A DNA stretch of 54,307 nucleotides from Nanobdellota archaeon (GTDB taxonomy: Archaea; Nanobdellota; Nanobdellia; Parvarchaeales; Parvarchaeaceae), in contig JAJZBD010000007.1 in assembly GCA_021799085.1 (NCBI GenBank), forward strand, positions 1 to 54,307, given 5' to 3'. The position numbers and the translations under genes were made by a program. The notes under the pieces are model-generated. The model saw only the letters and a list, made by a program, of their open reading frames with translations. It was not told the DNA's origin and did no database searches. Of this stretch, positions 15,450 through 24,007 are shown one piece after another. Within the stretch, counting starts at the first letter, position 1. Every line of letters starts with the position of its first letter.

Positions 15450-15962
15450 TTATATCTTGTCTTTAGCCCAAGCATCAAAAATACCCTGCCACCTATCATA
15501 GCTATCTTTTTCAATATTTGCAAATTTTATTATATCTTCTACCCACTCGCCTTTATTTATGTATTTCATTTCAAATTTATGTTCTAGACTTTTAGATAGA
15601 TAATAATCTCCTATAGTCTTTGAAAAGACAGGATCAACTAAAAACCTGCCAATTAAATTGAGATTTGGTTCCTGTTTTTTAAGAATCTCTTCATTTGGAT
15701 AAGCCTTTTTCGTGAAATAAAGTACTGGCTTATACTCTTTGCCATTGCTTACGGAAACAAGTATATAATAATCACTTAGAGTTGAATACTTTATATTTGA
15801 GTAAATTTCCATTTTATTAATTTTTATATCTCCAGAATTGCCGCTTATTATATTTTCCGAAATAGAGCCATTTTCTATGATTTGTGTATCTCCCTTTGGG
15901 ATGTTTATTATTGCATCCAAAAACTCTTCCAAACGACTTTTCTTTATACCACCCATAACCAT
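15450..15962 (-). CDS. Hypothetical protein
   Basis: I do not recognise this 170-residue protein. It has a basic start (MVMGGIKKSRLEEFLDAII), a central beta-rich region with Ile/Asn/Gly repeats (ENGSISENIISGNSGDIKI) and a Trp-containing C-terminus (DRWQGIFDAWAKDKI). There is no signal peptide or membrane helix, so it is probably cytoplasmic. A TATA-like element (about 15986-16000) lies some 28 bases upstream, indicating its own promoter; spt5 follows 45 bases downstream and could be partly co-transcribed. Confidence 0.65.
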   Translation of the reverse strand: MVMGGIKKSRLEEFLDAIINIPKGDTQIIENGSISENIISGNSGDIKINKMEIYSNIKYSTLSDYYILVSVSNGKEYKPVLYFTKKAYPNEEILKKQEPNLNLIGRFLVDPVFSKTIGDYYLSKSLEHKFEMKYINKGEWVEDIIKFANIEKDSYDRWQGIFDAWAKDKI

Positions 15963-16103
15963 TCTTAGATAAAAGAAATTAACTGGTATTTAAACATTAA
16001 AGTACGCAATGCGCATGAGAAGGTTGTTGCATAACTCCTATATTAATTATGGAAGACTCTAATCGAAAAACGCTTAAATTTTACTGATGGCTTTATTCAA
16101 TCA

Positions 16104-16559
16104 ATGGCAGAAAGGCTGGAAAGTATTATTGATCCTAAAAAATATAGAGAAATTGCGGAAATAAACATCGAACTAGAGGGAATAAAAGAACTTTACGGAA
16201 GACCTGTTTCTTTTCTTGGAGTCAATCCCTTCTTCATGGGATATGGCTTTTTCCCTAGAAAGACTTACTTGGTACTGCCGCATTTTAAGGAGAAGTTCAA
16301 ATTGAAGGAAGTGGAATATTCAAAGGACACATTAACTATAAAGATAGAAGGGAACGAAAAGGAGAAGATAGAGCCGATGGATTACATGCATGACAACGGC
16401 GACGGCTCTTATGACTTTCCGCCTTTCATTACAATAAGAAATTTCAACGGCTCTCTGCATATCTGTTCCTCGCGCTTTGAAAACAGCGAATACCTAGAAA
16501 TGAAGAAAAACACAAAAAAAGTAAGGTCAGTTTTTGAAAAACCGACTGCATATTTATAA
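16104..16559 (+). CDS. Hypothetical protein
   Basis: Unrecognised 151-residue soluble protein with mixed alpha/beta composition, aromatic-rich (GVNPFFMGYGFFPRKTYLVLP) and with an acidic turn DNGDGSYDFPPF. A TATA-like element about 28 bases before the ATG suggests a single leaderless gene. tRNA-Lys begins 32 bases after its stop on the same strand. Confidence 0.6.
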   Translation: MAERLESIIDPKKYREIAEINIELEGIKELYGRPVSFLGVNPFFMGYGFFPRKTYLVLPHFKEKFKLKEVEYSKDTLTIKIEGNEKEKIEPMDYMHDNGDGSYDFPPFITIRNFNGSLHICSSRFENSEYLEMKKNTKKVRSVFEKPTAYL

Positions 16560-16591
16560 GCAAAAAACCATAATAGATAGTATCATTTTGA

Positions 16592-16666
16592 GGGCTCGTA
16601 GCTCAACTAGGTCAGAGCATTCGGCTTTTAACCGAGTGGTTGCGGGTTCAAATCCCGTCGAGCCCA
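16592..16666 (+). tRNA. tRNA-Lys (UUU)
   Basis: Complete cloverleaf: acceptor GGGCTCG/CGAGCCC, D stem GCTC/GAGC, anticodon stem TTCGG/CCGAG with loop CTTTTAA (anticodon TTT), variable loop, T arm GCGGG-TTCAAAT-CCCGT, discriminator A at 16666. There is no intron and no encoded CCA. Confidence 0.95.
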
Positions 16667-16701
16667 TACTTGATGCAAATTTAATAAACAATAAATCAAA
16701 T

Positions 16702-17613
16702 CTAAGTTTCCTTTTTGGACTTGTTTTCCATTTCCTGCAGGATTTCCTTCGCAAAATTAAACCAGACAAGCTCATCTAGCCTGGGTATCTCTTTCTCTTC
16801 ATAAGATATGATGTTTAAATCATACCTTAACCCGGATACTTTTTTATCTATTGCTTCACCAAATTTTAAGTATTGCTTTTTGATTTCATACTTTGGATCC
16901 TGAAAGCTCCCTTCCATTTCGGTAAAAGCCGGCTCAAGAAGCGGTATTTTCATTTTATTAAATATCGAAAAGTATTCCCTGCTTATATTTGATTTATTAT
17001 CTGCCCCTGGCTTATAATACTCCGAGTACAATATAGCGGTGCGACTTAGAAAATACTCCATCATTCTGTTGGTAAGCCTTTTAAGTTCCTCTCTTACAAA
17101 TCCATTTGAATAATCATCTTTGGACTTGCTCCTTTTAGTTAGCGCATTGCCCTTTGCTATCATCGTTTCTTCCAGCCTGTTAATAAATACAAACTGGAAT
17201 ATCCCATTATCTCTATGTGAACTGTATAAGCTTTCATAGACTTCATTTAACAAACTGTTTGGTGAAGAATGCCTGAGTTTCCCAGAGATGTCAAAATATG
17301 GCAGCTTAACCTCATCAAACAATTCAATAAACCCTGTACTCCATTTACTAGGTTTGAACATGTCTTCCAGTTTAATGCGGCTGTAAGCTTTCTTTTTAAC
17401 TTCTTCCGATTCTTTAAATGTTAAAGGTTTGCCGGCCTTTGCTTTTTGCATTCTTTCCTTTTCCCTGTCTTCGTATTTCATTCTCTTGAGATCAATTGAT
17501 ATGTAATGAAGCGATTCCAATGCAGATACGTAATATCCTAGAAATTTCTCTGTAGTCCGGTTTACTTCCAATTTTAAAGGTTCGTTTCTGTCCGTTCTTA
17601 AAAAAGTTACCAT
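16702..17613 (-). CDS. Hypothetical protein
   Basis: Unrecognised soluble protein of 303 residues, highly charged (many Lys/Glu/Arg), mostly helical by composition, with an Arg/Lys-rich stretch at about 44-80 (RMKYEDREKERMQKAKAGK). No signal peptide or membrane helix is visible. It is divergent from the TrmB-type regulator at 17667 with only 53 bases between starts, so the regulator could control it; that is inference from position. Confidence 0.65.
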   Translation of the reverse strand: MVTFLRTDRNEPLKLEVNRTTEKFLGYYVSALESLHYISIDLKRMKYEDREKERMQKAKAGKPLTFKESEEVKKKAYSRIKLEDMFKPSKWSTGFIELFDEVKLPYFDISGKLRHSSPNSLLNEVYESLYSSHRDNGIFQFVFINRLEETMIAKGNALTKRSKSKDDYSNGFVREELKRLTNRMMEYFLSRTAILYSEYYKPGADNKSNISREYFSIFNKMKIPLLEPAFTEMEGSFQDPKYEIKKQYLKFGEAIDKKVSGLRYDLNIISYEEKEIPRLDELVWFNFAKEILQEMENKSKKET

Positions 17614-17666
17614 ATCTAATTTGAATATGCAAAGTATTTATGTAAAACTCTACTAAAAAGGAGAGT

Positions 17667-18395
17667 ATGGATATTGAAAAAGCCATAGAATCCGCAGGAC
17701 TTACAAGTGCAGAAAGCAAAGTCTATTTATCGCTGATAAAACTGGGGAGTTCAATGATAGGGCCGATACTCAGAGAATCTAGATTGAACAGCTCGGTTGC
17801 ATACAACTGCCTTCAAAGGCTTATGGGGGAAGGCCTTGTTTCCTATAACATAAAGGGAAAAAAGAAGTATTTTTTCGCTTCTGATCCAAAAAATTTAATG
17901 CGTGTAATAAAAGACAAGGAAAACGCTCTGCTGGAAGCCATGCCTATCCTAGAGAAAATGAGAAGTACGGCAAAAACCAAGCAGGAGATATTCATATTTG
18001 AGGGGCCGAAAGCCGCCAGAACCATATTCAATGACATTTTGTATACGCTGAAAAAAGGAGAAGAACACCTTGTAATAGGCGTTTCGGAAAGCGATAGTGG
18101 CATGGGCGAATTCATAAAAAATTGGGATGAAAAAAGGGTGAAAAGGGGGATTATAAAACGAGTCATAGTGACTGAAAAAGAAAGCAATTGGCTGAGCTAT
18201 TACAAAAAACAACCCCTGACTAAGGTAAAGACTGTGCAGGAGATATTCAACATTCGTTTCACAATAAATATATATGGAAACAAGACTGCCCTAGTTATTT
18301 GGGGTAGATATCCTACTTACATATTGATAGAACGAAAGGAAGTAGCAGAAAACTTCCGTAACTACTTTAATTTCCTTTGGAGATTAAGCAGATAA
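17667..18395 (+). CDS. TrmB-family transcriptional regulator
   Basis: A 242-residue regulator with the archaeal TrmB winged helix-turn-helix at the N-terminus (IESAGLTSAESKVYLSLIKLG, then SSVAYNCLQRLMGEGLVSY with the KGKKKYFFASDPKNL wing) and a C-terminal ligand or dimerisation domain. TrmB proteins commonly sense sugars or metabolites. The effector here is unknown. The start is preceded by both a TATA-like run (about 17634-17646) and an AAAGGAGAG stretch. It is divergent from the unknown gene at 16702-17613, its most likely target besides itself. Confidence 0.85.
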   Translation: MDIEKAIESAGLTSAESKVYLSLIKLGSSMIGPILRESRLNSSVAYNCLQRLMGEGLVSYNIKGKKKYFFASDPKNLMRVIKDKENALLEAMPILEKMRSTAKTKQEIFIFEGPKAARTIFNDILYTLKKGEEHLVIGVSESDSGMGEFIKNWDEKRVKRGIIKRVIVTEKESNWLSYYKKQPLTKVKTVQEIFNIRFTINIYGNKTALVIWGRYPTYILIERKEVAENFRNYFNFLWRLSR

Positions 18396-18434
18396 CTTTC
18401 AAATGAAGTGCAGTTCAAAGCATGACACTAAAAA

Positions 18435-18980
18435 TCAATCCTTTTTCAAAAGTTCTAGATATTCCTTTCTAAGTTTTGCTATTTTAGGGCGTATTACCAT
18501 GAAGCAGTATGGATTCAGTGGATTTTTCTTGTAGTAATCCTGATGGTATTTCTCTGCAACGTAAAATTCCTTTAAAGGCTCCAATGCAGTAACTATCGGC
18601 TTATCCCAAAGTTTTTCTTCCGTCAATTCCTTTATGGTTTCCTCTGCTGTTTTTCTCTGCTTCTCATCAACATAAAATATCTCCGACCTATATTGGCTGC
18701 CGATATCATTGCCCTGTCTGTTTAGACTAGTCGGATCATGTAAAGTGAAGAAAACCCTTAAAATCTGCTTGTAGGAGATTACTGCTGGGTTAAAAGTAAG
18801 CCTTACAGATTCGGCATGGCCGGTTTTGCCGGTGCATACTTCTTTGTAGGAAGGATTTTCAACATTTCCACCGCAATATCCCGATTCAACATTTTCTATG
18901 CCCTTAATCTGCTTGAATATTGCTTCCATGCACCAAAAGCAGCCGCCTGCAAGAACCGCTGTCTCAAATTTTCCATTCAT
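18435..18980 (-). CDS. msrA: Peptide methionine-S-sulfoxide reductase
   Basis: Repairs oxidised methionine in proteins. The catalytic motif GGCFWCMEA lies at residues 12-20, followed by ESGYCGG, the CTGKTGHAESV block, FFTLHDPTSLNRQGNDIGSQYRS and the YHQDYY region, all MsrA hallmarks. At 181 residues it is full length. It is a cytoplasmic, monocistronic-looking gene. Together with cytochrome bd it fits a cell exposed to oxygen. Confidence 0.96.
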   Translation of the reverse strand: MNGKFETAVLAGGCFWCMEAIFKQIKGIENVESGYCGGNVENPSYKEVCTGKTGHAESVRLTFNPAVISYKQILRVFFTLHDPTSLNRQGNDIGSQYRSEIFYVDEKQRKTAEETIKELTEEKLWDKPIVTALEPLKEFYVAEKYHQDYYKKNPLNPYCFMVIRPKIAKLRKEYLELLKKD

Positions 18981-19077
18981 AGTTTATAATGCCTTTTCTG
19001 CAGTTTTATGCTTTTTACGCTGCGAATAAAGAATTAAAGTTATAAGAACCTAAAATTAATTATATTATAATACTACA

Positions 19078-20601
19078 ATGGAAACAGAAGGAACTGAGAT
19101 AATAGAGAATTATCAAGTGGTGTCTGACGGCATCTCTGCTGACGTTAAGATATTGAGGATACCTTCCAAGTTTACTATGAGCTACAGGATAACCACTCCT
19201 GTAATAGACCAAAGCATGAATGCTGTATTAACAGAAATAAGAACAGAGCTTATAAGAGAAGATCCTTCAAAGATACAGCAGCTTTCACAGACCACGTCTG
19301 AAGCCCTAAAAAGGGAATTTCTTGAGATAGTGCAGAGAAAACTACAAGAGATAATACCAGGTATGCAGGAGAAATCATACTTGGAACTTTCTGCAACTCT
19401 TTTGCATGAAATGTTCGGCCTTGGGATAATAGAGATACTTGATATGGATCCGAACCTTGAAGAGATCGTTATAAACGACTCAAAAACGCAGGTTATGGTC
19501 TACCACATTAAATACGGCTGGCTTGAGACAAACGTAAGGATAGAGACAGAATCAAAGATAGAATCATACGCGCAGCAGATTGCAAGGAAGGTGGGAAGGC
19601 AGATTACAAACCTAAATCCATTGCTGGATGCACAGCTTCCAAACGGAGACAGGGTCAATGCCACTTTGTACCCAATATCAACGCATGGAAATACGCTGGA
19701 CATAAGGAAGTTCCGTGCAGAGCCCTGGACAATAATAGATTTCCTTAAGAGAAAAACTGTTTCAATGGAGCTTGTTTCATTCGTATGGCAGGCAATGCAG
19801 TACGAGCTTTCTTTCCTTGTTACGGGAGGTACTGCAGCTGGTAAAACGTCAATGCTTAATGTTTTCCTTCCTTTTATTCCTCCAAATCAAAGGATAATAA
19901 CTATAGAGGATACAAGCGAGCTTGTTCTTCCAAAGTACATGCACTGGGTTCCGATGCTTACAAGGCAGCCCAACTCCGAAGGGAAGGGCCAGGTAACCAT
20001 GCTTGATCTTTTGCTTAATTCCCTTAGGATGAGGCCTGACCGTTTGGTAGTAGGTGAAATAAGAAAGAAGGAAGACGCACAGACCCTTTTCGAAGCAATG
20101 ATGACTGGTCACTCCGTTTATGCGACTATGCACGCGGAAACTGCGCAGCAGGTTGTAAAAAGATTGATATCAGAGCCAATAGACTTGCCAGAGATTGAAG
20201 TTTCAACACTTGACCTTATAATAACCTCATTTAGGCAGAGAAGAACGGGAGTAAGGAGGGTATTGGAGCTTGCCGAGATAGTTGAAAGGCAGGTAAGCGG
20301 GCAGATGGAACTCAAGACTAACAACCTGTTTGAATGGAAGCCGAGAAACGACAGCATAGAAAGAACGATAAACACTTCGCAGAAGATTTCAACCAAGCTC
20401 GCTCTTTATTCCGGGTTGACGAGCGAAGAGATGGCCGCAGATCTTAAAGAAAAGGAATTGGTTTTGCAGTGGATGATTGAAAAAAGCATAAACAATGTAA
20501 ATGTGATAGGGTTGGCTGCAAGCAATTATTACACAAACCATGACAAATTGATGCAGTTAATAAAAGACAAAGGAGACCCTTCGGAATTGGAAACTCTGTA
20601 A
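19078..20601 (+). CDS. Type IV pilus / archaellum-type assembly ATPase
   Basis: GspE/FlaI/TadA-superfamily ATPase of 507 residues that powers pilus assembly at the inner face of the membrane. Walker A is GGTAAGKT (residues 250-257), followed by the acidic Asp box (TIEDTSELVLP), Walker B region (RPDRLVVGEIR) and the His box (TGHSVYATMHAE). The N-terminal 200 residues have the usual IILDMDPNLEEIVIND-type domain. It is followed after one base by the first of two platform proteins, the arrangement seen in archaeal Tad-like pili. No archaellin or chemotaxis genes are present, so a pilus is more likely than an archaellum. Confidence 0.94.
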   Translation: METEGTEIIENYQVVSDGISADVKILRIPSKFTMSYRITTPVIDQSMNAVLTEIRTELIREDPSKIQQLSQTTSEALKREFLEIVQRKLQEIIPGMQEKSYLELSATLLHEMFGLGIIEILDMDPNLEEIVINDSKTQVMVYHIKYGWLETNVRIETESKIESYAQQIARKVGRQITNLNPLLDAQLPNGDRVNATLYPISTHGNTLDIRKFRAEPWTIIDFLKRKTVSMELVSFVWQAMQYELSFLVTGGTAAGKTSMLNVFLPFIPPNQRIITIEDTSELVLPKYMHWVPMLTRQPNSEGKGQVTMLDLLLNSLRMRPDRLVVGEIRKKEDAQTLFEAMMTGHSVYATMHAETAQQVVKRLISEPIDLPEIEVSTLDLIITSFRQRRTGVRRVLELAEIVERQVSGQMELKTNNLFEWKPRNDSIERTINTSQKISTKLALYSGLTSEEMAADLKEKELVLQWMIEKSINNVNVIGLAASNYYTNHDKLMQLIKDKGDPSELETL

Positions 20602-20602
20602 G

Positions 20603-21499
20603 ATGGAAACTAAAATACCTGCTGTGATGATTTCCCCGGAAAAGGCGCTTTTTTTCGGTAAAAAAGTAAAAAAATTTGCACCAATGTTCAAGGGAATGTC
20701 CCCAACATTGAAACAGGATCTTTTACAAGCTTCAATGGATATAGATTACTTGGATTACATTGCGGCAGGGATAATAGTCACCTTGGTTCTTGTGGGATTG
20801 ATGGCTGGCGTTTCTGCACTCATACTTTTGATAGCCATAAAAAAGGGCCTTCTTACAATAAAAATAGAGGCAATACTGCCGGTTCTTATCTTTGTTGTAC
20901 CGGGTGTTTACTTCTTGTATTTCATAAACTACCCAAAACTTCAGGCAGTAAAAAGAACAAAGCTTATAGAAGAGCAGGTTGTATTTGCAACAAGGGAGAT
21001 AATGATCAAGGTTGGTTCAGGAGTACCCGTCTTCAATGCACTGCTTGACGTTGCAAACGGTGATTACGGTGTTGTATCCGATGAATTCAAGGTTGCAATA
21101 GAAGAAATCGAATCTGGAGTACCGCAGGAAGAAGCATTAGACCACTTGGCTAGGAGGGTTCCTTCGCAATCGCTTAGAAGAACAATAGATATAATGTTAA
21201 ATGCGATAAAATCTGGAAGCGATGTTGCTGGTACGCTTACGCTTATAAACGATATGCTTATCAAAAAGCAGCAGTCTGACATGAAGTCGTATGCCGGTGA
21301 GTTGACGCCGATGTCAATGGCTTACATGCTTATATCAGTTGTACTACCGAGTCTGGGCATGTCTGTATTTGTAATCCTTGGTTCACTGGCCCATTTCAAC
21401 ACTGTTGATATAATGTATATAATACCTCCGTTCCTTTTGATGTTCCAGATATTCTTCATGGGGATGGTTGGTAACAGGAGGCCTTCGATAGGAGTATGA
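20603..21499 (+). CDS. Pilus platform membrane protein (T2SF domain), first
   Basis: Membrane platform protein of the TadB/TadC/FlaJ type, 298 residues. There are two hydrophobic segments at about 52-80 and 90-115, then a T2SSF cytoplasmic domain (EEQVVFATREIMIKVGSGVPVFNALLDVA, with the Gly-x-Pro pattern SGVPQEEALDHLARRVPS) and two more helices at the C-terminus. It partners with the ATPase encoded one base upstream and overlaps the second platform gene by 4 bases. Confidence 0.9.
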   Translation: METKIPAVMISPEKALFFGKKVKKFAPMFKGMSPTLKQDLLQASMDIDYLDYIAAGIIVTLVLVGLMAGVSALILLIAIKKGLLTIKIEAILPVLIFVVPGVYFLYFINYPKLQAVKRTKLIEEQVVFATREIMIKVGSGVPVFNALLDVANGDYGVVSDEFKVAIEEIESGVPQEEALDHLARRVPSQSLRRTIDIMLNAIKSGSDVAGTLTLINDMLIKKQQSDMKSYAGELTPMSMAYMLISVVLPSLGMSVFVILGSLAHFNTVDIMYIIPPFLLMFQIFFMGMVGNRRPSIGV

Positions 21500-22542
21500 A
21501 ACAAAATTCAACTCATAAGGACATAAGATCAAGTCTGGCCCATCTTCTTCCAAAGCGACTTACTATACCCTTAAAGGAGGAGTTCATATATGCACAGATG
21601 GGCGGTGAGGATCTAGACCAAACCATAGGATCGGTCGTAATTCTTCTTATTATCGGGGCAATTGTTGGCGCCGTGTTGGTTTTTCATTTCTTGCATTCTC
21701 CCCTTTACGCTGTAGGAGCAGTATTAGGGATATTCTTTGGAGGAATAATTCTTGTCAGATCTATGCTTTCAATGTTTGCAGACTCTATTGCAGCAAAAAT
21801 AGAGAAGGTTCTGCCAGATATGCTTTTACTTATGGCTGCAAACTTAAGAGCAGGTATGATACCTGAAAATTCATTCATAGCATCTATGAAGCCAGAATTT
21901 GGAAAGCTAAATTATCTTTTAAACAAAGCGGCAATAGAAACGCAGGCAGGGAAAAACTTCTCAGAAGCATTGCTAGAAATGAATGACATGACAAACTCAG
22001 AATTCTTTAAGGACAGCGTGAGGATAATATCCGAAGGAATAAGGTCCGGAGCAGAATTACACTTGATATTGGAAAACCTTGCAAGTAATCTTTTGCAGAA
22101 TGAAAGCATAAGGAATGACATGAGGGCACAGGTAAAGAGCTATTCTCTTTTTATTTTCATAGCAGCAACCCTTGCTGCGCCACTGCTTTACGGAGTATCT
22201 TCTTTCCTAATAGGCATCCTTGACCAGGTAGGCGCGACAACAAACACTGGAAATGCTGCAGCTAATCTTCCAAGCGGTACACTAGGATTGTTTTCTGGGT
22301 TTAGTCTTCCGCATATTTCAGTAACCTTAGTCATAGCAATTGCTACAATAAACGTCATTATAACTACTGCTTCAAGCGCTCTTTTAGGCGGTATTTTAAA
22401 CACTGGAAAAGCAAAGAATGGCCTTAAGAATATACCTGTGTATGTAGTGATAGGCTTAGGGATATTTTTCATGGTAAGGATAGGGGTATCAACATTGTTT
22501 GCAAGTTCTTCTCTTACATCCGGGGTATCAAGCGGGTTTTAA
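21496..22542 (+). CDS. Pilus platform membrane protein (T2SF domain), second
   Basis: Second T2SF-domain protein, 348 residues, paralogous in plan to the preceding one: an amphipathic N-terminus, two helices (about 43-92), a cytoplasmic domain with LLLMAANLRAGMIPENSFIAS and EGIRSGAELHLILENLA, and three or so C-terminal helices. Archaeal Tad-type pilus loci typically have two such proteins that may form a heteromeric platform. The 4-base ATGA overlap indicates translational coupling with the first. The prepilin genes nearby (22709-25441, opposite strand) are probable substrates. Confidence 0.88.
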   Translation: MKQNSTHKDIRSSLAHLLPKRLTIPLKEEFIYAQMGGEDLDQTIGSVVILLIIGAIVGAVLVFHFLHSPLYAVGAVLGIFFGGIILVRSMLSMFADSIAAKIEKVLPDMLLLMAANLRAGMIPENSFIASMKPEFGKLNYLLNKAAIETQAGKNFSEALLEMNDMTNSEFFKDSVRIISEGIRSGAELHLILENLASNLLQNESIRNDMRAQVKSYSLFIFIAATLAAPLLYGVSSFLIGILDQVGATTNTGNAAANLPSGTLGLFSGFSLPHISVTLVIAIATINVIITTASSALLGGILNTGKAKNGLKNIPVYVVIGLGIFFMVRIGVSTLFASSSLTSGVSSGF

Positions 22543-22615
22543 GTCTTAATAAAATATACTGCCTAGGTAGATTTTTAATAGTAAAATAATATTACATAAG
22601 TATCCACGGATTTTA

Positions 22616-22688
22616 GGGCTCATGGTCTAGCGGTTATGACGTCTCCCTCACACGGAGAAGGTCGGGAGTTCGAACCTCCCTGGGCCCA
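22616..22688 (+). tRNA. tRNA-Val (CAC)
   Basis: Cloverleaf with acceptor GGGCTCA/TGGGCCC (one G-U pair), D stem GTC/GAC, anticodon stem TCTCC/GGAGA with loop CTCACAC (anticodon CAC), T arm GGGAG-TTCGAAC-CTCCC, discriminator A. There is no intron and no encoded CCA. It lies between the pilus machinery and the prepilin genes. Confidence 0.93.
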
Positions 22689-22708
22689 TTTAAATTATCA
22701 AAATAAAA

Positions 22709-23899
22709 TTATGGCGTTACCCATTTAATGTTATTAGGCACACCACTATGTCCATTGCCGCTGTAATCTAATGTGTTGCCACTTAATGGCCACCAAGCAA
22801 TCATGCCAATATTTTGTAGAGGCAAACTGTCTCTCCCATTTAAAAATAATTTAGACACATTATTTGCGGTGATGACCACATTATAAAGCTGAACATTTGA
22901 TATAGAACCATTGAAATAAGATATTGGCGGTAAGTCTGGCCAATTTGCTCCATTTGAACTGCCGGCTCCGACAACAAAATAATACGGGGAAAAGATGCAT
23001 ACTGTGTCGCTGATTTTATTTATCTCACTGCCATTAAAGTATAAAATTTCCGTCTTGCCCGCAGCTGTTATATTTTGCGTTAAAACTGCGAAAGTCCAGG
23101 CGTTATTTGAAACTATTTTATTAGTTTGGAAGATAGGCCCGCAGTCTGTTCCGCCAAATAAAGAGTTGTTGCTTCCAACGTAAAGGATATTCCACCAACC
23201 TCCAACATAGTTTGGCATAGGCCCTGATCCCAACCATGCCATTGCACCGTAACTTGATGTTTTAAACCATAATGCTATAGAAAAGTTTTCTGTATTATTC
23301 AAAATAGAATTTTCGGATGTACTCATATAGCTGTTAATCCCATTAAAACCGGCAACTAAATTAGGTGAAGATGCCCCTGCTATTGTGCCTGTTGTATTAG
23401 TAATTACATTGCCTGCAGGAGTTGAATAACTATATTGAAGATTGGCAGACAGAGAATATTTTGTATTTGCAGAGGTGCATGCAATGGAAGGTATTATTAT
23501 TGTTGCTGTTTTGCCAGGGTAAATCTTTATAGGAGTTATATTGTATTCTTTTGTTAAAGCGGTTGTGCCTGTGTTTGAAGTTATGTAGATTTTAGATATT
23601 ATTACCGAAGTTGCAGTATTTGGTAAACCTCCCCCTATCAATGTGACTAACAATCCTGAAGGATTGCATATTGTTGAAGAAACTGTAAATGGAGAAAAAC
23701 CGCTGCTAGAAAGAGTTACACTTGAACTTGGGTTGAAGATGCCCATTGAATAGAGGATTACCGCAACAATGACTATTATTAGTATTGCCCAGCCATATGT
23801 CATCATGTACTCTAAAGCTGACTGGGAACGCCTTGATTTATTCAAAATTAATAATGCGGAATTATGTTTTATGCCTCTGCAAAATGGTTTAAATGACAT
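22709..23899 (-). CDS. Prepilin with LamG-like C-terminal domain
   Basis: Surface protein of 396 residues. A long basic leader (about 24 residues) ends in KSRRS, followed by the archaeal class III signal QSALEYMMTYGWAILIIVIV, where a prepilin peptidase would cut before Gln. The hydrophobic helix is followed by a beta-sandwich linker domain (about 60-175) and then a LamG/concanavalin-like lectin domain (about 180-396: NLVAGFNGINSYM, NFSIALWFKTSS, FNGSISNVQLYN, GMIAWWPLSGNTLDYSGNGH). LamG domains often bind glycans or proteins. I infer a pilin-anchored adhesin. Its leader and promoter match those of the gene at 24008-25441. Confidence 0.87.
   Translation of the reverse strand: MSFKPFCRGIKHNSALLILNKSRRSQSALEYMMTYGWAILIIVIVAVILYSMGIFNPSSSVTLSSSGFSPFTVSSTICNPSGLLVTLIGGGLPNTATSVIISKIYITSNTGTTALTKEYNITPIKIYPGKTATIIIPSIACTSANTKYSLSANLQYSYSTPAGNVITNTTGTIAGASSPNLVAGFNGINSYMSTSENSILNNTENFSIALWFKTSSYGAMAWLGSGPMPNYVGGWWNILYVGSNNSLFGGTDCGPIFQTNKIVSNNAWTFAVLTQNITAAGKTEILYFNGSEINKISDTVCIFSPYYFVVGAGSSNGANWPDLPPISYFNGSISNVQLYNVVITANNVSKLFLNGRDSLPLQNIGMIAWWPLSGNTLDYSGNGHSGVPNNIKWVTP
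23733..23819 (-). repeat. Prepilin helix module, copy 1
   Basis: The DNA for the class III signal and hydrophobic helix aligns to 25272-25358 at roughly 91% identity, far above the rest of the two genes. It marks a shared 5' module joined to unrelated downstream domains. Confidence 0.8.
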
Positions 23900-23920
23900 A
23901 GGATTAAATGAAAAAATAAA

Positions 23921-23934
23921 GATATAAATATTTA
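23921..23934 (-). promoter_or_regulatory. TATA element of LamG prepilin gene
   Basis: The plus strand reads gatataaatattta (minus: TAAATATTTATATC), about 27 bases before the ATG. The identical 14 bases occur at the same distance before the other prepilin gene (25463-25476), suggesting co-regulation. Confidence 0.6.
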
Positions 23935-24007
23935 TGAAAATAAAGAAGAAGCTTTTTAGGGATAACCATAATTTTTATCTATGCACTGAGGTTATTTACC
24001 CTAGTTA

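Noticed and set aside
16534..16779. An 81-residue frame across tRNA-Lys
   Set aside because: It is read through the tRNA and into the antisense of the next gene; no independent support.
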